From Streptomyces chumphonensis (GTDB taxonomy: Bacteria > Actinomycetota > Actinomycetes > Streptomycetales > Streptomycetaceae): DNA of 64,000 nt. The notes below the pieces were generated by a model. That model searched no databases. It had not been told where the DNA came from and saw only the letters and a program-made list of their open reading frames with translations. Both the position numbers and the translations under genes were made by a program. Below are positions 31,880 through 41,187 of this stretch, one piece after another (position 1 is the stretch's first letter; each line of letters starts with the position of its first letter). Location of the stretch: contig NZ_JACXYU010000001.1 of the NCBI RefSeq assembly GCF_014779715.1, positions 1,116,001 to 1,180,000 on the forward strand, written 5' to 3'.

Positions 31880-32737
31880 TCACGCCGGTTTCAGCTCGGT
31901 GCGCTGCCGCCCCAGGCCGTCGACCTCCAGCTCGACCACGTCGCCGGCCCGCAGGAAGGGCTTGGGCTCCGGCCTGCCGTTCGCCACCCCGGCCGGTGTC
32001 CCGGTGTTGACGACGTCACCGGGACGCAGCGTCATGAACTGGCTGAGGTGGCGCACGACCTCGGCCACGGAGAAGATCTGGTCGGCCGTCGTGCCGTCCT
32101 GCCGCAGCACGCCGTTGACCCACGTGCGCAGGCCGAGCGCCTGCGGGTCGGGGATCTCGTCGGGCGTCGCCAGGTAGGGGCCGAGCGGGTTGAACGTCTC
32201 GCAGTTCTTGCCCTTGTCCCACTGACCGCCGCGCTCCAGCATGAACGCCCGCTCGGAGACGTCGTGGGTGATCGTGTAGCCCGCGATCGCGGCACGCGCC
32301 TGCTCGTCGGTCTCCAGGTAGCGGGCGGTCCGGCCGATGACGACGGCGAGTTCGACCTCCCAGTCCGTCTTCTCGCTGCCGCGCGGCACGAGGACGGTGT
32401 CCTGCGGGCCGACGACGGTGTCCGGGGCCTTGAGGAAGACCAGCGGCTCCGCCGGGACGGGCTGCCCCGTCTCCTCGGCGTGGTCGCGGTAGTTGAGCCC
32501 GACGCAGACGATCTTCCCGATGGCACCGACCGGCGGGCCGACGCGCAGTCCGGTGGCGTCGAGGGCGGGGAGGGCCCCATCGGCCAGCGCCTCCCGGATC
32601 CGGGCGAGCGCGGCGGCGTCGGCGAGCACCGTGCCGTCGATGTCCGCGACGAGTCCCGACAGGTCCCGCAGGGTTCCGGCCCCGTCCAGGGCCGCCGGAC
32701 GCTCCGCCCCCGTGGGCCCGACACGCAGCAGCTTCAC
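31880..32737 (-). CDS. Fumarylacetoacetate hydrolase family protein
   Basis: A 285-residue enzyme of the FAH superfamily, which cleaves or hydrates C-C bonds of beta-diketo or ketoenol acids with Mg2+. The metal-binding acids are visible: IVCVGLNYRDHAEETG (HxxE), then DWEVELAVVIGR (ExE). PGDVVNTGTPAGVANG is the usual signature near the C-terminus. GTG 32737 is the start: GGAG lies about 8 nt upstream and alignment-like features begin at once (KLLRVGP). The exact substrate (acylpyruvate, homoprotocatechuate or ureidoglycolate-type) is unknown. Confidence 0.88.
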   Translation of the reverse strand: MKLLRVGPTGAERPAALDGAGTLRDLSGLVADIDGTVLADAAALARIREALADGALPALDATGLRVGPPVGAIGKIVCVGLNYRDHAEETGQPVPAEPLVFLKAPDTVVGPQDTVLVPRGSEKTDWEVELAVVIGRTARYLETDEQARAAIAGYTITHDVSERAFMLERGGQWDKGKNCETFNPLGPYLATPDEIPDPQALGLRTWVNGVLRQDGTTADQIFSVAEVVRHLSQFMTLRPGDVVNTGTPAGVANGRPEPKPFLRAGDVVELEVDGLGRQRTELKPA

Positions 32738-32935
32738 AGTCACACTCCGAAGTGGTGAGGGGTCGCGATGGGGACGGCCATCAGAGGAATCGGGCGATCC
32801 TCCAAGAACCACTCACAAGAGCGCAACCACTATCCACGTACTGGACCGTAACTTCCACGAAATCCGTCGCCCGTGCGGCGTCGGCCCTGACGTCCCCGCT
32901 CAGACAAGAGATCGCCGGAGCGACGCCGAGGCCGA

Positions 32936-33619
32936 CTACGGCCCGCCCGCGCCGGCGGAGGGTGCGCCGGGTGGGAGGTGTCCGCCGCCGACGGCGCGCA
33001 GGGCGAAGGGCAGGAGGCGGTCCGCCCTCTCCCGCGCGGTGGCCGGATCGATGTGTTCCGGTGGTTGGGAGGTGAGGAAGAAGCCGGCCATGACGGGTCC
33101 GAGCACCACGCCTCCGAGGAGGTCGTAGTCCTCGACGGGGGGAATCTCGCCGCGCTGGACGGCGCTGCGTACGACTGCCGCGACCCGCTCGTAGGCCGGT
33201 TCGAGGAAGACGGTCGTCAGCGACTCCGCGAGGGCCTTGTTGTGCGCGGCCTCGCCCACCAGGGCCCGCATCAGCCGTCCGCCCTCGCCGGTCATGACGG
33301 CGGCCTTGTCCCGGAGTACCACGCGCAGGTCGCCTTCGAGGGTGCCGGTCGCCGGGGGCTCGTGGGGCTCGATGAAGGTGGCCGCCGCGGCGACCACCAA
33401 GTCCTCCTTGGACGACCAGCGCCGGTAGAGGGTGGCGGTGGAGACTCCCGCCCGGGCGGCGACGGCGGCCGTGGTCAGCCCGCCGAAGCCGCTCTCGACC
33501 AGCACGACCAGGGTGGCGTCCAACAGGGCCCGGTCCCGGGCCGCGTCGCGGGGGCGCCCACGGCGGCGCGTGGGTGAGGCGGGTTCCGGCCGTCGCTCCG
33601 GCGGTGTGGTGCGGGTCAT
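32936..33619 (-). CDS. TetR family transcriptional regulator
   Basis: A 227-residue repressor. The N-terminal TetR domain (about 20-75) contains LTTAAVAARAGVSTATLYRRW. The C-terminal ligand domain is of the TetR_C-type common in Actinobacteria. It is divergent from the aldehyde dehydrogenase gene, 59 bp apart, with an 8-bp inverted repeat at 33640-33664. Autoregulation and control of the dehydrogenase are therefore likely. Ligand unknown; an aldehyde is plausible. Confidence 0.9.
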   Translation of the reverse strand: MTRTTPPERRPEPASPTRRRGRPRDAARDRALLDATLVVLVESGFGGLTTAAVAARAGVSTATLYRRWSSKEDLVVAAAATFIEPHEPPATGTLEGDLRVVLRDKAAVMTGEGGRLMRALVGEAAHNKALAESLTTVFLEPAYERVAAVVRSAVQRGEIPPVEDYDLLGGVVLGPVMAGFFLTSQPPEHIDPATARERADRLLPFALRAVGGGHLPPGAPSAGAGGP

Positions 33620-33639
33620 GGCGACGATCCTACCAACGA

Positions 33640-33664
33640 ACGAAACGAAATCATTCCGTTTCGT
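33640..33664. promoter_or_regulatory. Candidate TetR operator
   Basis: ACGAAACG (33640-33647) and CGTTTCGT (33657-33664) are perfect inverted repeats with a 9-bp spacer, in the only AT-rich stretch between the divergent starts. Confidence 0.65.
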
Positions 33665-33678
33665 ATATGCTCGTCGGC

Positions 33679-35088
33679 ATGAGCGCTTCCACCACCCAGA
33701 ACGTGTCCATCACCCCGGACGACGCGGCGGACATCGTCGCCCGCCTGAACACCACCTTCGCCACCGGCCGCACGAAGCCCCTGGCCTGGCGCAAGGCCCA
33801 GCTGCGCGCCCTGCGGCGCCTGCTCGTCGAGCAGGCGGACGCCTTCACCGCCGCGCTCCACGCCGACCTGGCCAAGAACGCCACCGAGACGTACACCACC
33901 GAGATCGGTTCGACGATCAACGAGATCGACCACACCCTGCGCCGCCTCGACCGCTGGCTGCGCCCACGGCGCGTTCCCGTCCCCCTCGGACTGCGCCCGG
34001 GCCGGGCCCGTACGGTGCGCGAGCCCCTCGGCACCGTCCTGATCATCGCCCCCTGGAACTACCCCCTGCACCTGGCCCTCGCCCCCCTGGTCGGCGCGAT
34101 CGCGGCGGGCAACACCGCCGTGGTCAAACCCAGCGAACTCGCCCCCGCCACCTCCGCCGCGCTCGCCCACTGGCTGCCCCGCACCCTGGACACACAGGCG
34201 GTGACCGTGGTCGAGGGCGCCGTGCCGGAGACGACGGCCCTGCTGGAGCAGCGCTTCGACCACGTCTTCTACACCGGCAACGGCAAGGTCGGCCGCATCG
34301 TCATGACGGCCGCGGCGCGCCACCTCACCCCGGTCACCCTGGAACTGGGCGGCAAAAGCCCCGCCGTCGTGGAACCGGGCACCGACCTCGCGACGGCGGC
34401 CCGCCGCATCGCCTGGGGCAAGTTCATGAACGCCGGTCAGACCTGCGTCGCCCCCGACTACGTCCTCGCCATAGGTGAGACCGCAACCGCGATCGAACCC
34501 CACCTGAGCACCGCGATCCGTGAGATGTACGGCACCGACCCGGCGCAGAGCGCCGACTACGGCCGCATCGTCAACGAACGCCACTTCGACCGCCTGACCG
34601 GACTCCTCGGCGACGGCCGGACCGTCACCGGCGGCGAGCACGACCGCGCCACGCGCTACCTCGCCCCGACCGTCCTGGCCGATGTCGACCCCGACGCGCC
34701 CGTGATGAGCGAGGAGATCTTCGGTCCCGTCCTGCCGATCATCCGTGTCCCCGACCTCGACGCCGCGATCGCCTTCATCACCGCCCGGGACAAGCCCCTC
34801 TCCCTGTACGCCTTCACCGCCACCGCAACGGCCAAGCGCCGCCTGGCCTCGGAGACATCCTCCGGCGCCCTGTCCTTCGGGGCCCCCATCGCCCACCTCG
34901 GCGTCCCCGGCCTCCCCTTCGGCGGCGTCGGCGAGAGCGGCCTCGGCCGCTACCACGGCGAGTACTCCATCGACACCTTCAGCCACACCAGGGCCGTCCT
35001 CGACAAGCCCCTCCTCGCCGACACCTTCCGCCTCGCCTACCCGCCCTTCACCCCCTCGAAGTCCCGACTCCTGCGCCGCCTCCTGTGA
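33679..35088 (+). CDS. Aldehyde dehydrogenase (class 3-like)
   Basis: A 469-residue NAD(P)+-dependent aldehyde dehydrogenase without a membrane anchor. The catalytic Cys is in NAGQTCVAPDY (about residue 258) and the general base Glu in TLELGGKSP (about 225). Cofactor-binding IIAPWNYPLHL and the ending PFGGVGESGLGRYHG are typical of the class 3/coniferyl aldehyde group. The substrate is probably a fatty or aromatic aldehyde. ATG 33679 is chosen; ATG 33667 is in frame and lies against the operator. The gene is controlled, by position, by the divergent TetR. Confidence 0.9.
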   Translation: MSASTTQNVSITPDDAADIVARLNTTFATGRTKPLAWRKAQLRALRRLLVEQADAFTAALHADLAKNATETYTTEIGSTINEIDHTLRRLDRWLRPRRVPVPLGLRPGRARTVREPLGTVLIIAPWNYPLHLALAPLVGAIAAGNTAVVKPSELAPATSAALAHWLPRTLDTQAVTVVEGAVPETTALLEQRFDHVFYTGNGKVGRIVMTAAARHLTPVTLELGGKSPAVVEPGTDLATAARRIAWGKFMNAGQTCVAPDYVLAIGETATAIEPHLSTAIREMYGTDPAQSADYGRIVNERHFDRLTGLLGDGRTVTGGEHDRATRYLAPTVLADVDPDAPVMSEEIFGPVLPIIRVPDLDAAIAFITARDKPLSLYAFTATATAKRRLASETSSGALSFGAPIAHLGVPGLPFGGVGESGLGRYHGEYSIDTFSHTRAVLDKPLLADTFRLAYPPFTPSKSRLLRRLL

Positions 35089-35346
35089 GGAACACGGCCC
35101 GCACCGGCACGGTGCCGGGCCGCACGGGTCAGACCGTCGGGCGGCCGGTCTCGCAGGTCCACCCCGCTCAGGTCCTCAACGGCCCGCTCCGCTGCCTCAC
35201 CCACGCCAACCGCCGCGGCCCCGCCTGCGACGAGCCGCGGACCTGCCGGTCGGTCCGGGCGGGGCTGCCTGACGACGCGAAAGCCACTCGCCGATGAGCT
35301 CGCGGCCGGTCTCCGAGCCGGGCACCCGTGCGGCGTCGGCGCGTCC
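35089..35346. other. 258-bp gene-free stretch between convergent genes
   Basis: A short imperfect hairpin (about 35097-35122, CCGGCAC/GTGCCGG arms) may terminate the dehydrogenase transcript. The rest shows no convincing coding frame. Confidence 0.35.
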
Positions 35347-36693
35347 TCATCCCCCCAGCACACGGGTGGCGGTGTGGATCGCCAGCCCGGCCAGCGCGCC
35401 GACGACCGTGCCGTTGATCCGGATGAACTGCAGGTCACGGCCGATGTTGGCCTCGATCTTGCGAGCCGTCTGGTCTGCGTCCCACCCGGCGACCGTCTCG
35501 GTGATCAGCGACGTGATCTCGTGCCGGTAGGTGGTGACCACGTAGGAGGCCGCACCCTCGACCCAGTCGTCCACCTTGTGCTGGAGCCGCCCGTCCGCCG
35601 CCAGCCGCCGGCCCAGTGACAGCAGCGACGAGCGCGCCCGCAGCCGCAGCGCGCTCCGCTCGTCCTCCGCGGCCGCCACGATCATCGCCCGGACCGACGA
35701 CCACGCCGAGGCGATCAGCTCCTGCACCTCGTCCCGCGCCAGCACCTCCGACTTGAGCCGCTCCACCCGCGCCCGGGTCTCCGGATCGTCCCTCAGATCG
35801 CGGGCGAAGTCCCCCAGGAACCGGTCCACGGCGACCCGCGCCGGATGGTCGGGCACGTCGCGGACCTCCGCCGCGAAGCGCAGCAGCTCCTTGTAGACGC
35901 GCTCGCCGATCCTGTGGTCCACGAACCGGGGCGTCCAGCCGGGCGCGCCGCCCGCGACCGCCTCCATGACCTGCTCCCGGTGGTTCACCAGCCAGTCGTG
36001 GGCCCGCACGCACACCAGGTCCAGGGCGCGCCGGTGCCCGTGGTCGTCGACGACGCGCTCCAGCAGCCGGCCCAGCCCCGGCGCGATCTCCCGCGCGTCG
36101 GCACGCCGGTTGATGGCCTCGCCCACGACGGCCTGCACGTCCGCGTCCCGCAGCACGGTGAGCGCGCCGCGTACGGCGGCCGCCAGTTCGGCCGTCACCC
36201 GGTCCGCGTGCTCGGGTTCGGCCAGCCACCCGCCGAGCCGGGAGCCGATCCCCACGGCACGCAGCCGGGAGCGCACCACGTCGTCGGAGAGGAAGTTGTC
36301 CCCGACGAAGTCCCCGAGGTTCTGCCCGAGCTGGTCCTTCTTCGTACGGATGATCGCCGTGTGCGGGATGGGCAGCCCCATCGGCCGCTTGAACAGGGCC
36401 GTGACGGCGAACCAGTCGGCCAGCGCCCCGACCATGCCGGCCTCGGCGGCCGCCGCGACATAGCCGGCCCACGGCCCCGCCCCGGCGTGTTCGGCCCACG
36501 TCGCCAGGCCGTACACGACGGCGGCCAGGACGAGCGCGCCCGTCGCGATCGCCTTCATCTGCCGTACGCCGCGCTGCTTCTCCACGTCGGCCGCCGTGAA
36601 CGCGCCGAGATCCCGGGTGATCCCGCCCGTCCCGCCCCGACCACGCCCGCCGCCGTGCGCCCCGTCCACCGCGTCCTGCTCTGTACGTGTCAT
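35347..36693 (-). CDS. DUF445 family membrane protein
   Basis: A 448-residue protein. An N-terminal Gly/Arg-rich segment is followed by two close membrane helices (ATGALVLAAVVYGLATWA and a second around AAAAEAGMVGALADWFAV). A long helical domain follows, with repeated Arg/Glu-rich amphipathic segments, and a last short hydrophobic stretch (GTVVGALAGLAIHTATRV). The motif ADWFAVTALFKRPMGLPIPH is the family hallmark. DUF445/YheB-type proteins are membrane-associated with no defined activity. The gene is convergent with the dehydrogenase and divergent from the SGNH hydrolase. ATG 36693. Confidence 0.87.
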   Translation of the reverse strand: MTRTEQDAVDGAHGGGRGRGGTGGITRDLGAFTAADVEKQRGVRQMKAIATGALVLAAVVYGLATWAEHAGAGPWAGYVAAAAEAGMVGALADWFAVTALFKRPMGLPIPHTAIIRTKKDQLGQNLGDFVGDNFLSDDVVRSRLRAVGIGSRLGGWLAEPEHADRVTAELAAAVRGALTVLRDADVQAVVGEAINRRADAREIAPGLGRLLERVVDDHGHRRALDLVCVRAHDWLVNHREQVMEAVAGGAPGWTPRFVDHRIGERVYKELLRFAAEVRDVPDHPARVAVDRFLGDFARDLRDDPETRARVERLKSEVLARDEVQELIASAWSSVRAMIVAAAEDERSALRLRARSSLLSLGRRLAADGRLQHKVDDWVEGAASYVVTTYRHEITSLITETVAGWDADQTARKIEANIGRDLQFIRINGTVVGALAGLAIHTATRVLGG

Positions 36694-36907
36694 CACTCCA
36701 CCCGTTCCGCGCCTGGCACCGATTGTGCGGGGTGAGCGCCCCGAACGGGGAACGCGCCCGGCGTGAGGTGCGTCCGGCGGGCCCGGAAGTCCGGCCCGCC
36801 GCCGCACGCGATGTGTCGCAGCACGCCCCCCGGGCACGTGACGGGCGGCGTGCGGGCGCGTGGGACCATGGCACCCGCGAACGACCGGTGCGGAGGGGCG
36901 ACCGAGC

Positions 36908-38245
36908 ATGACCACTGGCACACCGACCGCGCGGCGCGGCCCGGGCTACCTCCTGCTGGCCGGGCTCGCCGCGCTCGTGATCGCCGTCTCGGGCGTCATA
37001 TACGTGGGGTTCGGCGGCGGCAACGCCGGCGCCGGGAGCCCGTCGGGCGGACCCGGCACCGGCGCGGCGACCTCCTCGGGCAGCTGGGTCGGCACCTGGG
37101 CCACCGCTCCCGCCGCGGCCGAACCCCACAACCCGCACGGCCACCCGGACCGGTCCCTGCGCACCATCGTCCGCACCACCGCGGGCGGGACGGCGACCCG
37201 CGTCCACCTGTCCAACGTCTTCGGCACGGCCCCGCTGACCGTCGGCCACGCCACCGTCGCCGTGGCCGCCGCCCCCAGCACCCCGACCGCCAAGGCCGGC
37301 ACCATGCGGCGGCTGACGTTCGGCACCGAGCCGTCGGTGACCCTGCCACCCGGCGGCCGCGTCGTCTCCGACCCGGTGCGGCTCCGCGTCCCGCAGGCCA
37401 CCGACCTGCTGGTGACCGTCCACACCCCCGGCCTCTCCGGCCCCGCGACCTACCACCCCTTCGCACGGCAGACCAGCTACCTCGCGCACGGCGACCGGGC
37501 CGGCGCGATCGAGGGCACCGCCTACACCGAACCCACCCCGTACTGGCGGTACGTGACCGGTGTGGACGTCTGGACCACCGAGACGACCGGCGCGATCGTC
37601 GCCCTCGGCGACTCGATCACCGACGGCATCGCCTCCAGCACCGGAGCCAACCGCCGCTGGACGGACTTCCTCGCCGAGCGGCTGCGCACCGAGCCGGGCG
37701 CCCCGCCCCACAGCGTCCTCAACGCCGGCATCAGCGGGAACCGGGCCTTGGCGGACGCCCCCGCCGGCTCCCCGTCCAACGGCGAGAGCGCGTTCCACCG
37801 GCTGGAGCGGGACGTCCTCTCCCGCGCCGGCGTCCGCACCGTCGTCCTCCAGCTGGGCCTCAACGACCTGATGCGCTCACCCCGGCGGATGGACGCGGAG
37901 ACCCTCGTCAGCGGCCTGGAGCAGCTGGCCACCCGGGCACGGCAGCGCGGACTGCGCGTCGTCGGCACCACACTGACCCCGTTCGGCGGCCACGACCAGC
38001 ACACGCCGAGGCTGGAGGCCGTCCGGCTCGCCGTCAACGAACGCCTCCGCACGAGCACGGCCTTCGACGCCGTCGCCGACTTCGACGCGGCCCTCCGCGA
38101 CCCGCGGGCCCCGCACCGGCTGCGTGCCGCCTACGACTCCGGGGACCACCTCCACCCGAGCGACAACGGCAACCGCGCCCTGGCCGCCGCCGTCGACCTC
38201 GCCGCCCTCCGTCACACGCCCCGGACCGACGCGACGGAGCTGTGA
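36908..38245 (+). CDS. SGNH/GDSL hydrolase, membrane-anchored or secreted
   Basis: A 445-residue extracellular esterase/lipase. An N-terminal hydrophobic segment (about residues 12-38, LLLAGLAALVIAVSG and following) is a signal anchor or signal peptide. A beta-rich N-terminal domain of about 150 residues leads to the SGNH catalytic domain. Block I is ALGDSITDG with the nucleophile Ser (about residue 236); Gly block II is NAGISGNR, the Asn block is GLND, and the Asp-His pair is DHLHPSDNGN. The substrate may be an acyl or acetyl ester. GGAGGGG lies 9 nt before ATG 36908. Confidence 0.9.
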   Translation: MTTGTPTARRGPGYLLLAGLAALVIAVSGVIYVGFGGGNAGAGSPSGGPGTGAATSSGSWVGTWATAPAAAEPHNPHGHPDRSLRTIVRTTAGGTATRVHLSNVFGTAPLTVGHATVAVAAAPSTPTAKAGTMRRLTFGTEPSVTLPPGGRVVSDPVRLRVPQATDLLVTVHTPGLSGPATYHPFARQTSYLAHGDRAGAIEGTAYTEPTPYWRYVTGVDVWTTETTGAIVALGDSITDGIASSTGANRRWTDFLAERLRTEPGAPPHSVLNAGISGNRALADAPAGSPSNGESAFHRLERDVLSRAGVRTVVLQLGLNDLMRSPRRMDAETLVSGLEQLATRARQRGLRVVGTTLTPFGGHDQHTPRLEAVRLAVNERLRTSTAFDAVADFDAALRDPRAPHRLRAAYDSGDHLHPSDNGNRALAAAVDLAALRHTPRTDATEL

Positions 38246-38260
38246 CACCGGCGGGGGCGG

Positions 38261-39244
38261 TCACCCCCGGCCGGACGGGCCCGCTCCGCCGTCCCGGCCC
38301 TCCGTGTACAGGCGCGCGATGACCTGTTCGATGTCCGGCTCCCGCACCGACAGGTCGGCCAGCGGATACCGTGCGGCGATGGCCGCGAGCACGGGCGCCG
38401 CACTGGCCGCCGCGGGGAACGCGAGCCACTGGCGCGGTCCGTCGGCGCGCACGAACCGGGCACCGGGCACCGCGATGGGCGCCGTCGGGCGCTCCAGGTC
38501 GACGACGAGGACGCGTTCGCTCTCCCCCGCCGCGTGCAGGGCGTCGAGCCCGCCGTCGTGGACCAGCCGCCCGTGGTCGATCACCATGACCCGGTCGCAG
38601 AGCTGCTCGATGTCGCCGAGGTCGTGGGTGGTGAGCAGCACCGTCGTGCCGCGCTCGGCGTTGACCTCCCGCAGGAAGCCGCGCACCTTCGCCTTGCTGA
38701 CGACGTCCAGCCCGATCGTCGGCTCGTCGAGGTAGAGCACCTCCGGGTCGTGCAGCAGCGCCGCGGCGATGTCCCCGCGCATGCGCTGCCCCAGGGAGAG
38801 CTGCCGCACCGGCACGTGCAGCAGCGGAGCCAGGTCGAGCAGCTCCACGCAGCGCTCCAGGTTCGCCCGGTAGCGCGCCTCCGGGACGCGGTACAGGCGC
38901 CGCACCAGGGCGTAGGAGTCGCGCAACGGCAGATCCCACCACAGCGTCGTGCGCTGGCCGAAGACGACACCGATCCGGCCGGCCAGCCGCGTGCGTTCCC
39001 GCGCCGGATCGATCCCGGCGACCCGCAGCCGTCCGCCGCTGGGCGTCAGGATGCCGGTGAGCATCTTGATCGTCGTGGACTTCCCGGCGCCGTTCGGCCC
39101 GATGTAGCCGACCATCTCGCCGCGCCGGACGGTGCAGCTGATGCCGTCGACCGCCCGCACCTCGTGCCGGGTGCGGCGCAGCCGCCCCGCCGAGCGGCGC
39201 ACGGTGAAGACCTTCTCCAGGCCGTCCAGTTCGATCAGTTCCAC
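38261..39244 (-). CDS. ABC-2 type exporter ATP-binding protein
   Basis: A 327-residue ATPase. Walker A is IGPNGAGKSTT, the Q-loop region is FGQRTTLWWDLPL, the signature variant is LSLGQRMRGDIAAAL and Walker B is VLYLDEPTIGLD, with the switch His in TTHDLGDIEQ. The signature reads LSLGQ rather than LSGGQ, as is usual for this DUF990-associated subgroup. A C-terminal domain of about 80 residues after residue 240 is typical of ABC-2 exporters. GTG 39244 has GGGGGGAG 5 nt upstream. It forms a three-gene operon with the two permeases upstream. Confidence 0.9.
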   Translation of the reverse strand: MELIELDGLEKVFTVRRSAGRLRRTRHEVRAVDGISCTVRRGEMVGYIGPNGAGKSTTIKMLTGILTPSGGRLRVAGIDPARERTRLAGRIGVVFGQRTTLWWDLPLRDSYALVRRLYRVPEARYRANLERCVELLDLAPLLHVPVRQLSLGQRMRGDIAAALLHDPEVLYLDEPTIGLDVVSKAKVRGFLREVNAERGTTVLLTTHDLGDIEQLCDRVMVIDHGRLVHDGGLDALHAAGESERVLVVDLERPTAPIAVPGARFVRADGPRQWLAFPAAASAAPVLAAIAARYPLADLSVREPDIEQVIARLYTEGRDGGAGPSGRG

Positions 39245-39273
39245 GTCGCTCCCCCCACAGGTACGGACACCGG

Positions 39274-40080
39274 TCAACTCCCCGTGCTGCGATAGCCGCG
39301 CAGCCCCCGCCGCCACGCCGCGGCCGCCACCGCGCAGCACAGCGCGGCGACGGCCGGCGAGGCGAAGTCCACCCACCCCGGCAGGCCGAGCGGATCGTCG
39401 CGCCCCAGGACGCGCAGGGCGGGCAGCCAGTTGACGAAGGCGAGCGGCACGACGAACGTGACGCCCTTCACCAACTCCGTCGCGAAGACCGTCGGCGGAT
39501 ACTGCAACAGCGTGTTGCCGCCGTAGGTGAAGGAGTTCTGCACCTCCGACGCGTCCTGCGCCCAGAACTGGAACGCCGCCCCGCAGGCGAAGACCGCCCC
39601 GAAGATCGCGGTGCCGCTCAGCACCATGACGGGCACCAGGGCCACCTGCACGGCCGACCAGGCGGCCGTCTCCAGCTGCGTCAGCGACCAGCCCAGCACG
39701 AGCAGGCTCTGGCTGACGCGGCCGAGGCGGCGCAGCGCGAAGCGGTCGGCCGCCACCTGGAAGAAGACCGGCACGGGGCGGACCAGCAGGGTGTCCAGGG
39801 TGCCGTCCCGCACCCGGGCCCCCAGCTTGTCCATCGAGCCCAGCAGGAGGTCGGCCAGGCCGAGCGCCATGCCGGTCGTGCCGTAGAGGAACGCCACCTC
39901 CGCCACGGTGAAGCCGCCCAGCGCGTCCACGTGCGTGAACATGATCATGATGGCGGCGAAATCGAGCCCGGTGACGGCGAAGTTGACCGCCACCGCCATG
40001 AGGAACGACGCCCGGTAGGCGACGGTCGAACGCACCCACATCGCCACGATCAGCCCGTAGGCCCGCGCTCCGTCAACCAC
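39274..40080 (-). CDS. ABC-2 family transporter permease
   Basis: A 268-residue permease with six predicted helices, for example VNFAVTGLDFAAIMIMFTHV and the C-terminal VAALCCAVAAAAW. It matches the DUF990-type ABC-2 permeases that come in pairs with one ATPase. The GTG start at 40080 overlaps the end of the upstream permease gene by 8 nt, so translation is coupled. Exported substrate unknown. Confidence 0.85.
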   Translation of the reverse strand: MVDGARAYGLIVAMWVRSTVAYRASFLMAVAVNFAVTGLDFAAIMIMFTHVDALGGFTVAEVAFLYGTTGMALGLADLLLGSMDKLGARVRDGTLDTLLVRPVPVFFQVAADRFALRRLGRVSQSLLVLGWSLTQLETAAWSAVQVALVPVMVLSGTAIFGAVFACGAAFQFWAQDASEVQNSFTYGGNTLLQYPPTVFATELVKGVTFVVPLAFVNWLPALRVLGRDDPLGLPGWVDFASPAVAALCCAVAAAAWRRGLRGYRSTGS

Positions 40081-40882
40081 CCTGCACCACCACCCGGCGG
40101 ATCGCCACGCGCTGGAGGAGCCGCCCGGCGCCCAGCAGCGCGAGCGCCCACAGCGCCTGGAAGCCCAGCGCCCGCGCCGCGTCCGGACCCTGCCGCACCT
40201 CCAGCAGCACGTCGGCCGGGACCTGGAGCATCGACGACCACGGCAGCAGCCGCACCGTCTCCCCGAACGCGCCGGGGAAGAGCGTCAGCGGCAGCAGCAT
40301 GCCGGAGAAGAAGACGCCGAGCAGCCCGCTCATCGCGCTCACCCCGCTGCCGTCCAGCAGCCAGAACGACGTGAGCACCACCAGGTACCGCAGCGCGAAC
40401 CCCACCACCACGCCGAGCGTCACCGACGTCAGGAACAGCAGCCACGGCAGCGGCGTCGTCGGCAGCGCCAGCGGGAACGCCAGCGCCCCGACGGCCAGGG
40501 GGACCACGCCCCGGCCCAGCAGCTGGAACGCCGCCCGCCCGAGGTCGGCGGCCAGCCACCACAGCTGGAGGTCGGCGGGCCGGTAGAGGTCCACCGCCAC
40601 GTCACCGCTGCGGATCCGGCCCTGCAACTCGTTCTCGGCCCCGCCGCCCATCAGCGCGGTGGCGGCGAGCAGGGCCTGCCCGATCCACACGAAGGCGAGG
40701 GCCTGCGGCAGGTCGTAGCCGCCCAGCCGGGGGCGCTCGCTCCACAGCGCGGTGAAGGTGAAGGCCAGGATGAAGCCGAAGGCCGTGTTGGTGACCACCC
40801 CGGCGACGGTGGCGACGCGGTAGGTGGCGTACCGGCGGAAGCTGCCGACGGCCACCACGAGGGCGAGCCGCGCGGCATGCAT
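40073..40882 (-). CDS. ABC-2 family transporter permease
   Basis: A 269-residue, six-helix permease, the first gene of the exporter operon and a partner of the permease at 39274-40080. Helices include RVATVAGVVTNTAFGFILAF and LLFLTSVTLGVVVGFALRYL. The amphipathic segment ENELQGRIRSGDVAVDLYRP is characteristic of this family. ATG 40882; the promoter must lie in the 305-bp region shared with the divergent PBP gene. Confidence 0.85.
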   Translation of the reverse strand: MHAARLALVVAVGSFRRYATYRVATVAGVVTNTAFGFILAFTFTALWSERPRLGGYDLPQALAFVWIGQALLAATALMGGGAENELQGRIRSGDVAVDLYRPADLQLWWLAADLGRAAFQLLGRGVVPLAVGALAFPLALPTTPLPWLLFLTSVTLGVVVGFALRYLVVLTSFWLLDGSGVSAMSGLLGVFFSGMLLPLTLFPGAFGETVRLLPWSSMLQVPADVLLEVRQGPDAARALGFQALWALALLGAGRLLQRVAIRRVVVQGG

Positions 40883-41187
40883 CGTCCGGGTCCCCTTCGG
40901 CGTCGTCCGGCCACGGGCCGACGGAAGCCCGTCGGTGGCGGTGGCGGTGGTGTGAACGCGCCGGATCGGTGGCGCGGCTGGGGGAGCCTAGCGGCGGGCC
41001 CGGGCGGCGGGCCACCGGTTTTCCACCGGACGCCACGCCGCCCGGGGACCGGTTCGCCGGGATGCTGGAGTGTCCTGGGGGGTGATGACGTTTGCTGCGT
41101 GTTTGAGTGCTATGGGAAGAAGATCCCGAAACCCTCGGGCAGGTCTGCCCTGCGGAACGAGACGCCGGACGAGGAGTCTGCGGACAG
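40883..41187. promoter_or_regulatory. 305-bp divergent promoter region (ABC exporter / PBP)
   Basis: No gene is seen. The PBP-proximal half (about 41080-41130) is the least GC-rich and probably holds its promoter. A palindromic GGGCAGGTCTGCCC at 41138-41151 lies 37 bp before the PBP start. Confidence 0.35.

Noticed and set aside
35037..35438. A minus-strand frame downstream of the aldehyde dehydrogenase
   Set aside because: It overlaps the ends of two solid genes, has no ribosome site, and its middle looks only vaguely protein-like.
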